Positions 8,553 to 17,267 of a stretch of DNA of 64,000 bases are shown here, piece by piece. Origin of the DNA: M55B112 sp964539395 (GTDB lineage: Bacteria; Bacteroidota; Bacteroidia; Bacteroidales; GCA-2748055); the NCBI GenBank assembly GCA_964539395.1, contig CAZIIU010000004.1:36127-100126 (forward strand), given 5' to 3'. A program made the translations under genes and the position numbers. The first letter of the stretch is position 1. Each line of letters opens with the position of its first letter. The notes below the pieces were generated by a model, which made no database searches, was not told the DNA's origin, and saw only the letters and a list, made by a program, of their open reading frames with translations.

Positions 8553-9582
8553 TTTCTCTCTTTATTTGTGCCGGCCGGATCTTTTTGTTCTTTGAGAACA
8601 GCAGGATCATCGCAACACTTCCGAGTACAAGTATAAGCAAAGTTTGGGATTCGTGCTGCAGTGTAGCAAAAACCAGCCCTTCGGTAAGCTCCAGACCATA
8701 CACGAAATGCAGTCCGCGTGATACGATCCAGTGAAAGGCCCCAATACCGCTTTGTACCGGTACGGCCATTCCCATGCTTCCGATAACCAGCAGGAAAACA
8801 CCGTCGATTAATGTCAGATGACCGGTGATATCTGGCAGGGAAAATACGATAACCCAGGTCATCATGGCATAGTTGAACCAGATAAAGACAGTATGGAAGA
8901 GGAACTCCCATTTCCGCTTCATATGGAGAACGGTTTTCAGGCCGCCGGCAACACCTTTGAGGATCTGAATGATCTTTATAACAGGTTGCAGAGCAAAGAT
9001 TTTTTTCCGGAAAATATAAAGGAATAAAAGAAGAAGGGAGATTACGGCTATGACAATGATCCAGAAAAGCATGGTTTGTCCGAAGAGGGCATTGATCTTT
9101 TCTCTAAGCGGCTGAAAGATATAATTGCTGAAAAAGGAGCCGAACTGTTCAAAGCGGGCGATCAGCAGAATAAAGAGGATAGTAAACATGGATAGAAGGT
9201 CGATGGCCCTTTCGATAATCACTGTTCCCACGAGGGAGTCGACCGGGATCTTCTCTTTCTTACCGAGGGAGATGCAGCGTGTGATCTCACCTGCACGGGG
9301 AAGTGCATAATTTGCCAGATAGCCGAATAGTACGGCATTTACGGTGTTCCAGAGGGTTGGTTTATAGTTCAGGGGATGTATGAGCAGAATCCATCGCCTG
9401 GACCGGCTGATATGTGAGATAACTGCGAAGATGAGCGACAGGCCGATCCAGCCGTATCGCGCCTCTCTGAAATGAATGGCCATTTCCGAAAAATCGATCC
9501 CACGAAATGCGAAATACAGCAGTAGTATTCCTGCAGCCAGGAAAAGGGAAAACCTGGTTATATTGCGGATCTTTTTATTCAA
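8524..9582 (-). CDS. YbhN/AglD-like multi-pass membrane protein (lysylphosphatidylglycerol synthase TM-region family, UPF0104)
   Basis: A 352-residue integral membrane protein with about eight hydrophobic segments, starting with FSLFLAAGILLLYFAF. It carries family landmarks such as the SRSRRWILL segment after the second helix and the LPRAGEITR motif, with a glycine-rich helix late in the sequence. It has the flippase-like region of MprF but no aminoacyl-transfer domain. The substrate is unknown; members are implicated in moving lipid-linked compounds. It lies between panD and rfaE2 in one leftward operon, and adjacency to rfaE2 hints at an envelope role. Confidence 0.88.
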   Translation of the reverse strand: MNKKIRNITRFSLFLAAGILLLYFAFRGIDFSEMAIHFREARYGWIGLSLIFAVISHISRSRRWILLIHPLNYKPTLWNTVNAVLFGYLANYALPRAGEITRCISLGKKEKIPVDSLVGTVIIERAIDLLSMFTILFILLIARFEQFGSFFSNYIFQPLREKINALFGQTMLFWIIVIAVISLLLLFLYIFRKKIFALQPVIKIIQILKGVAGGLKTVLHMKRKWEFLFHTVFIWFNYAMMTWVIVFSLPDITGHLTLIDGVFLLVIGSMGMAVPVQSGIGAFHWIVSRGLHFVYGLELTEGLVFATLQHESQTLLILVLGSVAMILLFSKNKKIRPAQIKREIEHLHEDRA

Positions 9583-9590
9583 GGCAGCAG

Positions 9591-9941
9591 TCAGATCAGC
9601 TTGTTGGTAGCTGTGTCGGGAAAGACGATTTTTGGCTTAAAAATTTTGGCCTCCTCGAAATCCATCGAGGCGTAGGAGATAATCAGGACGATGTCGCCTA
9701 CCTGGACCTTCCGGGCGGCGGCTCCGTTCATGCAAATGACCCCGCTTCCGCGTTCCCCCGTTATGACGTATGTCTCCAGGCGCTCCCCGTTATTGATGTT
9801 TACTACATGAACCTTCTCGTTTTCAATGAGGTTGGCGGCATCCATCAGCTCCTCATCAATGGTAAGGCTGCCAATATAGTTCAGATTTGCCTCGGTAATA
9901 GTGACCCTGTGTAATTTCGATTTTACGACTTCAATATTCAT
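9591..9941 (-). CDS. panD: Aspartate 1-decarboxylase precursor
   Basis: Pyruvoyl enzyme making beta-alanine for pantothenate and coenzyme A. The 116-residue proenzyme contains the self-cleavage site Gly24-Ser25 in YIGSLTID; Ser25 becomes the pyruvoyl group. Downstream are the conserved NGERLETYVI and GERGSGVICMNGAAAR stretches with the substrate-binding Arg/Asn region. Length matches the family. It sits 9 bp downstream of panC and 8 bp upstream of the YbhN-like gene, so the two steps that feed pantothenate are cotranscribed. Confidence 0.97.
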   Translation of the reverse strand: MNIEVVKSKLHRVTITEANLNYIGSLTIDEELMDAANLIENEKVHVVNINNGERLETYVITGERGSGVICMNGAAARKVQVGDIVLIISYASMDFEEAKIFKPKIVFPDTATNKLI

Positions 9942-9950
9942 GTTTCAAAG

Positions 9951-10793
9951 TTAAGTAAAATATATGTTATCTATTAACCGTACATCGCCAAAATGAACGG
10001 CAATACAGCCAATTTTGTTTTGGGGTCCCTGCCAGTTCTTTACAGGCATAAGATTTTGATCGTCAACAATTTCAAAATACTCCAGTTGCATCAGTGGATG
10101 ACCGTTGATTTCTGAGGTTACAAAACTCCTGATTCCTTCGGGGGAACACTGCTTTTTCATCTCATGGGCCTTCAGCAGGGTGCTGTAAATGAATGGTGCT
10201 GCAGAGCGGTGGTTTCGACTGAGCAGTCGGTTTCTTGAACTCATAGCCAGGCCGTCCTCTTCCCGGACGATCGGGCAACCGATAATTTCGATATCGGGTT
10301 CATGCTGGGTTACCAGTCTCCGGATAATGGTAAGTTGCTGAAAATCCTTTTGTCCGAAATAGGCCCTTTCCGGTTTTACCAGATCAAACAGTTTACTGAC
10401 GATCTGTGCGACACCGTTGAAGTGTCCGGGACGGAACTTTCCTTCCATAACCTTGTCGAGCGGTGAGAAGTCGAACTTCCGTGTATCCTTTTCGGGATAC
10501 ATCTCCTCTGTCGGAGGCGCAAAAACCAGGTCGACCGGGTAATTTCGCAGCATTTTGAGATCCGATTCCATATCCCTTGGATACCGTTTCAGGTCGAGTG
10601 GGTTGTTGAACTGCGTCGGATTTATAAAAATACTGACCACGATATAATCACTTTTTTCTAAGGCAGTGCGGACCAGGGAGAGGTGTCCTTCGTGGAGTGC
10701 CCCCATGGTTGGGACAAGTCCAATATGTTTTTTGCTATTCCGGGCCGCTTCTATCTCCCCTTTCAAAGCACTTTTTTGAGTTATGATCTTCAT
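9951..10793 (-). CDS. panC: Pantothenate synthetase (pantoate-beta-alanine ligase)
   Basis: Joins pantoate to beta-alanine using ATP, in the cytoplasm. From ATG 10793 the protein has 280 residues. It carries the nucleotidyltransferase motif GLVPTMGALHEGHLSL (HEGH), then FINPTQFNNP, GQKDFQQL and AMSSRNRLLS, all diagnostic of PanC. An upstream in-frame start at 10814 lies inside the predicted promoter, so 10793 is chosen. It is the first gene of the panC-panD-ybhN-like-rfaE2 unit and is divergent from the GT5 gene. Confidence 0.96.
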   Translation of the reverse strand: MKIITQKSALKGEIEAARNSKKHIGLVPTMGALHEGHLSLVRTALEKSDYIVVSIFINPTQFNNPLDLKRYPRDMESDLKMLRNYPVDLVFAPPTEEMYPEKDTRKFDFSPLDKVMEGKFRPGHFNGVAQIVSKLFDLVKPERAYFGQKDFQQLTIIRRLVTQHEPDIEIIGCPIVREEDGLAMSSRNRLLSRNHRSAAPFIYSTLLKAHEMKKQCSPEGIRSFVTSEINGHPLMQLEYFEIVDDQNLMPVKNWQGPQNKIGCIAVHFGDVRLIDNIYFT

Positions 10794-10811
10794 TTGCTTT
10801 TTTGCAGAGCA

Positions 10812-10819
10812 CAAATATA
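10812..10819 (-). promoter_or_regulatory. Putative -7 element for the panC operon
   Basis: The minus strand reads TATATTTG, an exact TAnnTTTG match 18 bp upstream of the chosen panC ATG. It contains the alternative start at 10814, which argues against the longer frame. No clear -33 TTG is visible. Confidence 0.5.
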
Positions 10820-10898
10820 GGTATTCCCACCTTAATTGCAGGAAATCGAAGTGTCAAAAACAAACTTTTCCAATTGACCTGCTCATGGTTCTGATGTC

Positions 10899-10928
10899 TT
10901 GAGGTCTCAATAATTTTTAATACCTTTG
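10899..10928 (+). promoter_or_regulatory. Bacteroidota -33/-7 promoter for the GT5-DUF4270-glmS group
   Basis: TTG at 10899-10901 is followed after exactly 19 bp by TACCTTTG at 10921-10928, a full match to the phylum consensus. Transcription should begin near 10935, about 21 nt before the ATG at 10956. The last three bases of the -7 box form a TTG in frame with the gene, which is a false start. Confidence 0.75.
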
Positions 10929-10955
10929 CATGATCTCAAATACAAGTCCAGTACG

Positions 10956-11765
10956 ATGGAAAGTGTGAAAGTTTTATTTGTTTCCCAGGAAATTACCCCC
11001 TATCTTCCAGAGAACGAAATGTCGCATATTGGCAGGTTCCTTCCCCAGGGTATTCAGGAAAAAGGGAGGGAAATCCGGACATTTATGCCAAGGTATGGGA
11101 ATATTAATGAAAGGAGAAATCAATTGCACGAGGTGATCAGGTTATCAGGAATGAATCTGATCATCGATGATACGGACCATCCGCTGATTATTAAAGTTGC
11201 CTCCATCCAGTCTGCACGGATGCAGGTTTATTTCATTGATAATGAGGATTATTTTAGCAGGAAGGCAACGATGCAGAGTGCTAACGGCAAGTTTTTTGAT
11301 GACAATGATGAGCGGATGATCTTTTTTGCCAGGGGTGTATTGGAGACTGTGCGAAAACTCCGGTGGTCGCCTGATATCGTACATTGTCACGGATGGTTTA
11401 CATCGCTGGTACCTGTGTATCTTAAAAAGGCATATCGTGAGGATCCGTTGTTTGTCGATTCAAGGGTGGTTTTTTCGATTTACAACAACGGGTTCGACAA
11501 GCCCATGAACAGCAGGTTACAGGAAAAAGCGCTCCTGAACGGGATCAGCAGAGAAGACCTTGCAGTAATTAAGGATCCCCGGTATGAAAATGTAACAAAT
11601 CTGGCGCTACAGTATTCCGATGCAGTCATACAGGGGAGCCCGAATTTACCGGAAGGAGTAAAAGACTTAATCAGGGGAGCAGGTAAACCCAGTCTGGAAT
11701 ATCAGCTACCCGAAAAATATATTGAAGAATATTCCGTTTTCTATGAGAATGTTCTGAATCAATAA
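10956..11765 (+). CDS. Glycogen/starch synthase-like protein, N-terminal GT5 domain only
   Basis: A 269-residue protein resembling only the N-terminal half of GT5 glycogen synthases. It begins VKVLFVSQEITPYLPENEM, has FMPRYGNINERRN and DIVHCHGWFTSLVPVYLKK, and ends at about the domain boundary. The ADP-glucose-binding C-terminal Rossmann domain is absent, and the KxGGL substrate motif near the N-terminus is not present (PENEMSHIGRF instead). Ordinary catalysis is therefore doubtful. Such short forms are widespread in Bacteroidota. It is followed by a DUF4270 lipoprotein and glmS, and is divergent from panC. The start was chosen because the earlier TTG at 10926 is within the -7 box. Confidence 0.85.
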   Translation: MESVKVLFVSQEITPYLPENEMSHIGRFLPQGIQEKGREIRTFMPRYGNINERRNQLHEVIRLSGMNLIIDDTDHPLIIKVASIQSARMQVYFIDNEDYFSRKATMQSANGKFFDDNDERMIFFARGVLETVRKLRWSPDIVHCHGWFTSLVPVYLKKAYREDPLFVDSRVVFSIYNNGFDKPMNSRLQEKALLNGISREDLAVIKDPRYENVTNLALQYSDAVIQGSPNLPEGVKDLIRGAGKPSLEYQLPEKYIEEYSVFYENVLNQ

Positions 11766-11779
11766 TACTGGAAATCCAT

Positions 11780-13168
11780 ATGATGTATTTAGATAAGCCG
11801 GGTACAGGAGAGAAGTTCTCATCTGCAATTGTTGTTTTGTTCTTTTCTTTACTGAGTTTCATTGCATGTGAACCCGACAGGAATAACCTGGGAGTTGATA
11901 TCTTTCCGCCCCAGGATGATATCGTAGTATTTACTGATACAATTACCGAGTTTGATGTGATGTTGGTAAGATCCAGGCCACGTGTTACATCCATTAATAG
12001 TTTTAACCGTGATATCAACCGCCAGTTTTTACTGGGAAGTTTGGTGGATACCATAACAGGTTTTTCGAAGGCAGAACTTGTAACGGAACTCAGCCTGGCG
12101 CAGGCCGCAAACTTCGGGGAGGAGCCTTTCATCGATTCACTTTCATTGTGGTTGTATATCAATGATGTGATCGGCGATACTACACAGGAGATGCATATCA
12201 GGGTTTATGAGCTTATGGATACCTTGTCGATGGACAGCGTTTACTATTCCGATTATGATGTAGACGGAAAGTATAATCCTGAGCCGCTGGTTGAAGAGGA
12301 TTTTATCCCGCGACCTGGTGACTTAAAGCGATTTGACATTGACAATCCGAATCTTCTCGCCCGGATCACTGATGCCACTAATCCGGCTGATTCGATCTTT
12401 GTATACAATTCCAGGTTGCAACGGGAATTCAACGGATTATACATCACAACAGAACCGGTAACGGTGGGTGGTTCAATGGCTATGTTACAACTGGCTAATA
12501 GCCAGGCCGGTCTCAGTTTCAGATACTATCACGACAGCATTACAGTTGCTGCCAGGGATACTGTACCTCTGAGTACATATTTTATGGGATTTAATGAGGT
12601 TATAGCCCAGAAGATAAATATCTTTCACCACGATTATGCAGGCACAGCACTGGAACATATGATTGACAATCCGGATTTTGACCCGCATATCGCCTATGTA
12701 CAGGGCATGGCCGGAGTGAACGTAAAGATCTCGGTTCCCAACCTTGAAGATTATCTTGGTAGCGGTCAGGTTGCCTTGAATGCCGCACGGTTGGTATTCT
12801 ATGTGATTCCCGACAGTCTGAGTGGAATTACAGCTGAAAATTACCCCGTTCAACTGATGATGGAGAGTCAACTTCCCGACGGAACCCCGATCCAGCTATA
12901 TGACCAAATCATTAACAATAATGCCTTTACTTTCGGCAGGCTTACTCAATCCAATGAACGGAGTGCCTTTTTTAACCCACTTTACCTGTACAGTTTTAAC
13001 CTCGGTCGCCATTTTCAATCGGTAATTTCCGGGGATATTGAAAACAATGACCTATTCATTTATGTTAATCAACCTGCAACCACAACAAAAATTATTAAAT
13101 TCTGGAGCAACTATTCGGATAATGAAGGTAGTCTTAGATTGGAACTTATTTACTCAAAATTTGATTAA
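11780..13168 (+). CDS. DUF4270 lipoprotein
   Basis: A 462-residue exported lipoprotein. The N-terminal hydrophobic stretch ends in the lipobox-like LSFIAC, with Cys30 as the acylation site. The mature protein opens with EPDRNNLGVDIFPPQDDI, typical of DUF4270, and is otherwise beta-rich with many short strand segments and no obvious enzyme motif. The protein family is restricted largely to Bacteroidota and its function is unknown. It lies 14 bp after the GT5-like gene and 3 bp before glmS, a gene order I recognise from related genomes, suggesting a link with envelope or sugar metabolism. Confidence 0.87.
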   Translation: MMYLDKPGTGEKFSSAIVVLFFSLLSFIACEPDRNNLGVDIFPPQDDIVVFTDTITEFDVMLVRSRPRVTSINSFNRDINRQFLLGSLVDTITGFSKAELVTELSLAQAANFGEEPFIDSLSLWLYINDVIGDTTQEMHIRVYELMDTLSMDSVYYSDYDVDGKYNPEPLVEEDFIPRPGDLKRFDIDNPNLLARITDATNPADSIFVYNSRLQREFNGLYITTEPVTVGGSMAMLQLANSQAGLSFRYYHDSITVAARDTVPLSTYFMGFNEVIAQKINIFHHDYAGTALEHMIDNPDFDPHIAYVQGMAGVNVKISVPNLEDYLGSGQVALNAARLVFYVIPDSLSGITAENYPVQLMMESQLPDGTPIQLYDQIINNNAFTFGRLTQSNERSAFFNPLYLYSFNLGRHFQSVISGDIENNDLFIYVNQPATTTKIIKFWSNYSDNEGSLRLELIYSKFD

Positions 13169-13171
13169 CTT

Positions 13172-15010
13172 ATGTGTGGAATAGTAGGATACATTGGAAA
13201 CAGGAATGCGTACCCTGTATTATTGAAGGGCTTGAAAAGGCTGGAATACCGCGGATATGACTCAGCCGGGATAGCCCTTCAGAACGGAAAGGTGAATATT
13301 TATAAGAAGAGAGGCAAAGTGACAGAGCTGGAAGACTTTATTACCGGCCAGGATATTACCGGAACGATCGGTATCGGTCACACCCGTTGGGCAACGCACG
13401 GGGAACCCAGTGACCTGAATGCACATCCCCACATTTCAGAGAATGGTATCTTTACGATCATTCATAACGGAATAATCGAGAACTACACATATTTGAGAGA
13501 CAGCCTTGCCGACCAGGGATATACATTTAAAAGTCAGACAGACACGGAAGTCCTGGCAAATCTGATTGAGTATATCTATCATTCCCAGGAGGTTTCTGCA
13601 GAGGTGGCAGTTAGACTGGCACTGTCGAAGGTTATTGGTGCCTATGGCCTTTTAATACTATGCAGTGAGGAGAAAGACAAGATCATTGCTGCAAGAAAGA
13701 GCAGTCCGCTCGTGATCGGCCTGGGTGAAAACGAATACTTCGTGGCATCGGATGCTACACCTATCATTGAATATACCGACCGGGTTATCTACATGGACAA
13801 CGACGATGTTGCCATAATCAAGCGGGATGAACTTATTCTGAAAACAACGATGAAGGCTGATACGCTTGAGCCAAGGATTCAGACCCTTGACCTGGGTATT
13901 TCCGAGATTGAAAAGAACGGCTATGACCACTTCATGCTAAAGGAGATTTTTGAACAGCCACGCTCGATAAGGGATACCTTCAGGGGAAGGCTGAAGCTGG
14001 AGACCAATGAGATAAAGCTTGGCGGACTGTATGATGTATATGACAGGTTGATCAATGCACAAAGAATTATTATTGTCGCCTGTGGAACTTCCTGGCATGC
14101 CGGACTAGTGGGGGAGTACCTGCTTGAAGATCTTGCCAGGATTCAGGTTGAGGTAGACTATGCTTCAGAGTTCAGGTACCGGAATCCGGTCCTGTCAAAG
14201 GATGATATTGTGATTGCTATTTCTCAGAGCGGAGAGACAGCAGATACACTTGCGGCCATACAGCTTGCGAAGGATGCAGGAGCAACGGTCCTGGGTATAT
14301 GCAATGTTGTCGGATCGAGCATATCACGTGAGACACATGCCGGTGTTTACACCCACGCCGGACCGGAAATCGGGGTCGCTTCCACCAAGGCATTTACGGC
14401 ACAGGTTACGGTACTCACCATGATGGCACTGATGATCGCTAAAGGGCGGGGATTAATTGAAGAGGTGCGGTTTATCGAGTTGCTGAATGAGCTTGAGGAC
14501 GTACCGGAAAAAATTGAACGTATCCTTGAGCAGAACGATGAACTGAAGAGGATCGCAGGGGTATTCAGCAAAGTTAATAATGCCCTCTACCTGGGCAGGG
14601 GAGTATCCTATCCGGTGGCCCTTGAGGGAGCGCTAAAGCTTAAAGAGATCTCCTATATCCACGCGGAAGGTTATCCTGCGGCAGAGATGAAACATGGTCC
14701 GATTGCCCTGATCGATGCTGATATGCCGGTTGTTGTTATTGCTACCCGTGATCATTCATACGATAAGATCGTTACCAATGTACAGGAGGTAAAAGCGAGA
14801 AACGGAGTTGTTATCGCGATTGTTACTGAGGGTGATGATACCATTGTAAATATGGCCGATCATGTGATTGAGATCCCGGAGACCGATCCGGTATTGGTGT
14901 CGCTGCTTTCAACAATTCCCCTTCAACTGATTGCTTACCATATCGCCGTTATGCGTGGTTGTAACGTAGATCAGCCCAGGAACCTGGCGAAATCTGTGAC
15001 AGTGGAGTAG
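13172..15010 (+). CDS. glmS: Glutamine-fructose-6-phosphate aminotransferase (isomerizing)
   Basis: Makes glucosamine 6-phosphate from fructose 6-phosphate and glutamine, the entry step to UDP-GlcNAc. The 612 residues begin MCGIVGYIG, where Cys2 is the glutaminase nucleophile after Met removal. The glutaminase domain includes HTRWATHGEPS and the second half has two SIS domains (SQSGETADTLAA, GPEIGVASTKAFTAQ). The C-terminus ends in KSVTVE as in the family. No glmS ribozyme is expected or seen, since only 3 bp separate it from the upstream gene. Its product feeds the UDP-sugar operon encoded next to it. Confidence 0.98.
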   Translation: MCGIVGYIGNRNAYPVLLKGLKRLEYRGYDSAGIALQNGKVNIYKKRGKVTELEDFITGQDITGTIGIGHTRWATHGEPSDLNAHPHISENGIFTIIHNGIIENYTYLRDSLADQGYTFKSQTDTEVLANLIEYIYHSQEVSAEVAVRLALSKVIGAYGLLILCSEEKDKIIAARKSSPLVIGLGENEYFVASDATPIIEYTDRVIYMDNDDVAIIKRDELILKTTMKADTLEPRIQTLDLGISEIEKNGYDHFMLKEIFEQPRSIRDTFRGRLKLETNEIKLGGLYDVYDRLINAQRIIIVACGTSWHAGLVGEYLLEDLARIQVEVDYASEFRYRNPVLSKDDIVIAISQSGETADTLAAIQLAKDAGATVLGICNVVGSSISRETHAGVYTHAGPEIGVASTKAFTAQVTVLTMMALMIAKGRGLIEEVRFIELLNELEDVPEKIERILEQNDELKRIAGVFSKVNNALYLGRGVSYPVALEGALKLKEISYIHAEGYPAAEMKHGPIALIDADMPVVVIATRDHSYDKIVTNVQEVKARNGVVIAIVTEGDDTIVNMADHVIEIPETDPVLVSLLSTIPLQLIAYHIAVMRGCNVDQPRNLAKSVTVE

Positions 15011-15060
15011 GATAGTTTGCCCAACCGTTCGGGCTACATTCTGATTGGGGTTCCTTATCG

Positions 15061-16119
15061 TTATCGGGTCACGTGCTTTCCATACATCTTATCATAGTAT
15101 GTAATATAGGCCCCTGAAGTGACATTCCGGAGCCAGGCACTGTTCTTAAGGTACCAGTCGACTGTCTTCTCCAGTCCCTCTTCGAAGGTTAGTGACGGCA
15201 CCCATCCCAGTTCCCGGCTTATTTTGCTACTATCGATTGCATAGCGCAGGTCATGACCTGCCCTGTCCTTCACAAAGGTAATCTGTTTTTCTGCCGTGCC
15301 GGGAGCCTGGTTCAGCTTTTTATCCATTATCCTGCAGAGCAGCCTGATAAGATCAATATTTTTCCACTCGTTGTTGCCACCGATGTTGTATGTTTCGCCA
15401 ATCCTTCCCTCGTGAAAGATTCTGTCAATGGCCGTGGCATGGTCTTCCACGTACAGCCAGTCGCGGATGTTCTCACCCTTACCGTAAACCGGGACTGCCT
15501 TATTGTTCTGCAGGTTGTTGATGGCAAGGGGGATCAGTTTTTCAGGGAACTGGTTCGGACCGTAGTTGTTTGAGCAGTTGGAGACCACTACAGGTAGTCC
15601 GTAGGTGTTCTGATAGGCTCTTACCAGATGATCGGAGCTTGCTTTTGAGGCTGAGTAAGGACTCTTCGGGTCGTAAGGGGTCTTCTCGGTAAACAGCCCG
15701 TCAACACCCAGGCTCCCGTAGACCTCATCGGTTGATATATGGTAGAACCTTCGGTTCTCAAAATTCGGCCAGCTGTTACGGCAACCGTTCAGCAGGTTCA
15801 TTGTGCCGATAATGTTGGTTTTGATAAAGGAGAGGGGATCTTCGATAGAGCGGTCCACATGCGATTCGGCTGCTAAATGGATTACACCATCGATCTCCTG
15901 TTCGGAAAAAAGCCGGTCAATAAAAGCCTGGTCGGTTATATCTCCTTTGATAAATTCGTAATTGGGACCATGCTCAATGTCGCTGAGGTTTTCCAGGTTG
16001 CCTGCATAGGTAAGGGCATCGAGGTTCAGAATGCGGTAGTCGGGATATTTATTAACAAAGAGCCTGACCACGTGTGACCCGATGAACCCGGCTCCACCGG
16101 TGATAAGTATTGTTTTCAT
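15061..16119 (-). CDS. rfbB: dTDP-glucose 4,6-dehydratase
   Basis: Extended short-chain dehydrogenase family enzyme (352 residues) converting dTDP-glucose to the 4-keto-6-deoxy form. It has the Rossmann motif GGAGFIGSHVVRLF, HLAAESHVDRSIEDP, the active-site STDEVYGSLG and the YSASKASSDHL catalytic Tyr-Lys pair, all characteristic of RfbB/RmlB. The other dTDP-rhamnose genes (rfbA, rfbC, rfbD) are not nearby, so the final sugar is unknown. It is the last gene of the leftward sugar operon, 51 bp after galE, and converges with glmS. Confidence 0.94.
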   Translation of the reverse strand: MKTILITGGAGFIGSHVVRLFVNKYPDYRILNLDALTYAGNLENLSDIEHGPNYEFIKGDITDQAFIDRLFSEQEIDGVIHLAAESHVDRSIEDPLSFIKTNIIGTMNLLNGCRNSWPNFENRRFYHISTDEVYGSLGVDGLFTEKTPYDPKSPYSASKASSDHLVRAYQNTYGLPVVVSNCSNNYGPNQFPEKLIPLAINNLQNNKAVPVYGKGENIRDWLYVEDHATAIDRIFHEGRIGETYNIGGNNEWKNIDLIRLLCRIMDKKLNQAPGTAEKQITFVKDRAGHDLRYAIDSSKISRELGWVPSLTFEEGLEKTVDWYLKNSAWLRNVTSGAYITYYDKMYGKHVTR

Positions 16120-16170
16120 TCCAATTCATTATTAATTGATTGTCAGACTGCTGGGCTGACCAGCTATTTA

Positions 16171-17223
16171 TTAAACCCGGCCCGAACGTTTTTCTGTATT
16201 TTCGTCGCGGTAGTGTTGTTCCCATTTCCATGCCGAAAGAAGCGTTTCTTCCAGGGTAGTTTCTGCCCTCCAACCCAGCTCACTGTTAGCGAAGGAGGTG
16301 TCGGCATAGACCTGTTCCACATCGCCCGTTCTGCGACCGACAACTTTATGCTTCAACGATTGTCCGGTCACTTTTTCAAAAGCTTTGATTACTTCAAACA
16401 CTGAGTTACCTTTTCCTGTACCCAGGTTGAAAATCTCGTAGCCCTCCTTGTTTTTTTTGTTGATCAGACGTTCAATGGCCACGACATGCGCTTTCGACAG
16501 GTCAACCACGTTGATGTAGTCCCGGATAGCTGAGCCATCGGGGGTGTTGTAGTTATCACCAAACACCTTGAGTTCATCTCTCAAACCAATGGCAGTTTGA
16601 GTAATAAACGGCACCAGGTTATTTGGGATCCCAATGGGAAGTTCGCCGATCAGAGCACTGGGATGGGCACCAATAGGATTAAAGTACCTGAGTGAGATGA
16701 CATTGATCTCAGGGTTTGGTACCCGGTAATCTTCAAGGATCTCTTCGCAGATCTGTTTTGTATTTCCGTAGGGTGAACCGGCCTTTTTAATCGGGGAGTG
16801 CTCATTAACCGGCAGCACATCAGGTTCGCCGTAAACCGTGCATGACGAGGAAAAGGCGATGTGGCGTACACCGGTAAGATTCATCCCTTCAAGCACATGA
16901 ATCAGGGAGTCGATATTGTTTTTGTAATAGTCCAGGGGTATATCGACACTTTCCCCCACAGCCTTGTATGCAGCAAAATGGATAACGGCCCTGATTTCCG
17001 GATGTGTCGTGAATACACGCAATGTTGCCTCCCTGTCTTTCAGATCCACCATCTCAAATTCCGGTCTCTGTCCGGTAATAACTTCAATCTGATCAACCAC
17101 TTCGGGGTTTGAATTGGAGAGGTTATCGACGATAACAACCTTATAACCTGCCTCCTGCAGTTCAACAACAGTATGCGATCCGATGTATCCCGTTCCTCCT
17201 GTTACAAGTATGGTTTTCTGCAT
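16171..17223 (-). CDS. galE: UDP-glucose 4-epimerase
   Basis: Interconverts UDP-glucose and UDP-galactose (or the N-acetyl forms) using bound NAD. From ATG 17223 it has 350 residues with GGTGYIGSHTVVEL at the N-terminus, FAAYKAVGESV, the SSSCTVYG serine site and SPYGNTKQICEEIL containing the catalytic Tyr-Lys pair. The longer frame from 17280 adds 19 residues upstream of the Rossmann strand and overlaps the preceding gene, so the later ATG is used. It lies between the uronate dehydrogenase and rfbB genes. Confidence 0.95.
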   Translation of the reverse strand: MQKTILVTGGTGYIGSHTVVELQEAGYKVVIVDNLSNSNPEVVDQIEVITGQRPEFEMVDLKDREATLRVFTTHPEIRAVIHFAAYKAVGESVDIPLDYYKNNIDSLIHVLEGMNLTGVRHIAFSSSCTVYGEPDVLPVNEHSPIKKAGSPYGNTKQICEEILEDYRVPNPEINVISLRYFNPIGAHPSALIGELPIGIPNNLVPFITQTAIGLRDELKVFGDNYNTPDGSAIRDYINVVDLSKAHVVAIERLINKKNKEGYEIFNLGTGKGNSVFEVIKAFEKVTGQSLKHKVVGRRTGDVEQVYADTSFANSELGWRAETTLEETLLSAWKWEQHYRDENTEKRSGRV

Positions 17224-17267
17224 GTCAATTCTTTTACGGATTTCAGTAGTCTTATTGCTTATTGCTC

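Noticed and set aside
15018..15036. Terminator between glmS and rfbB
   Set aside because: Only a 4-bp GCCC/GGGC stem with an eight-base loop and no T-run.
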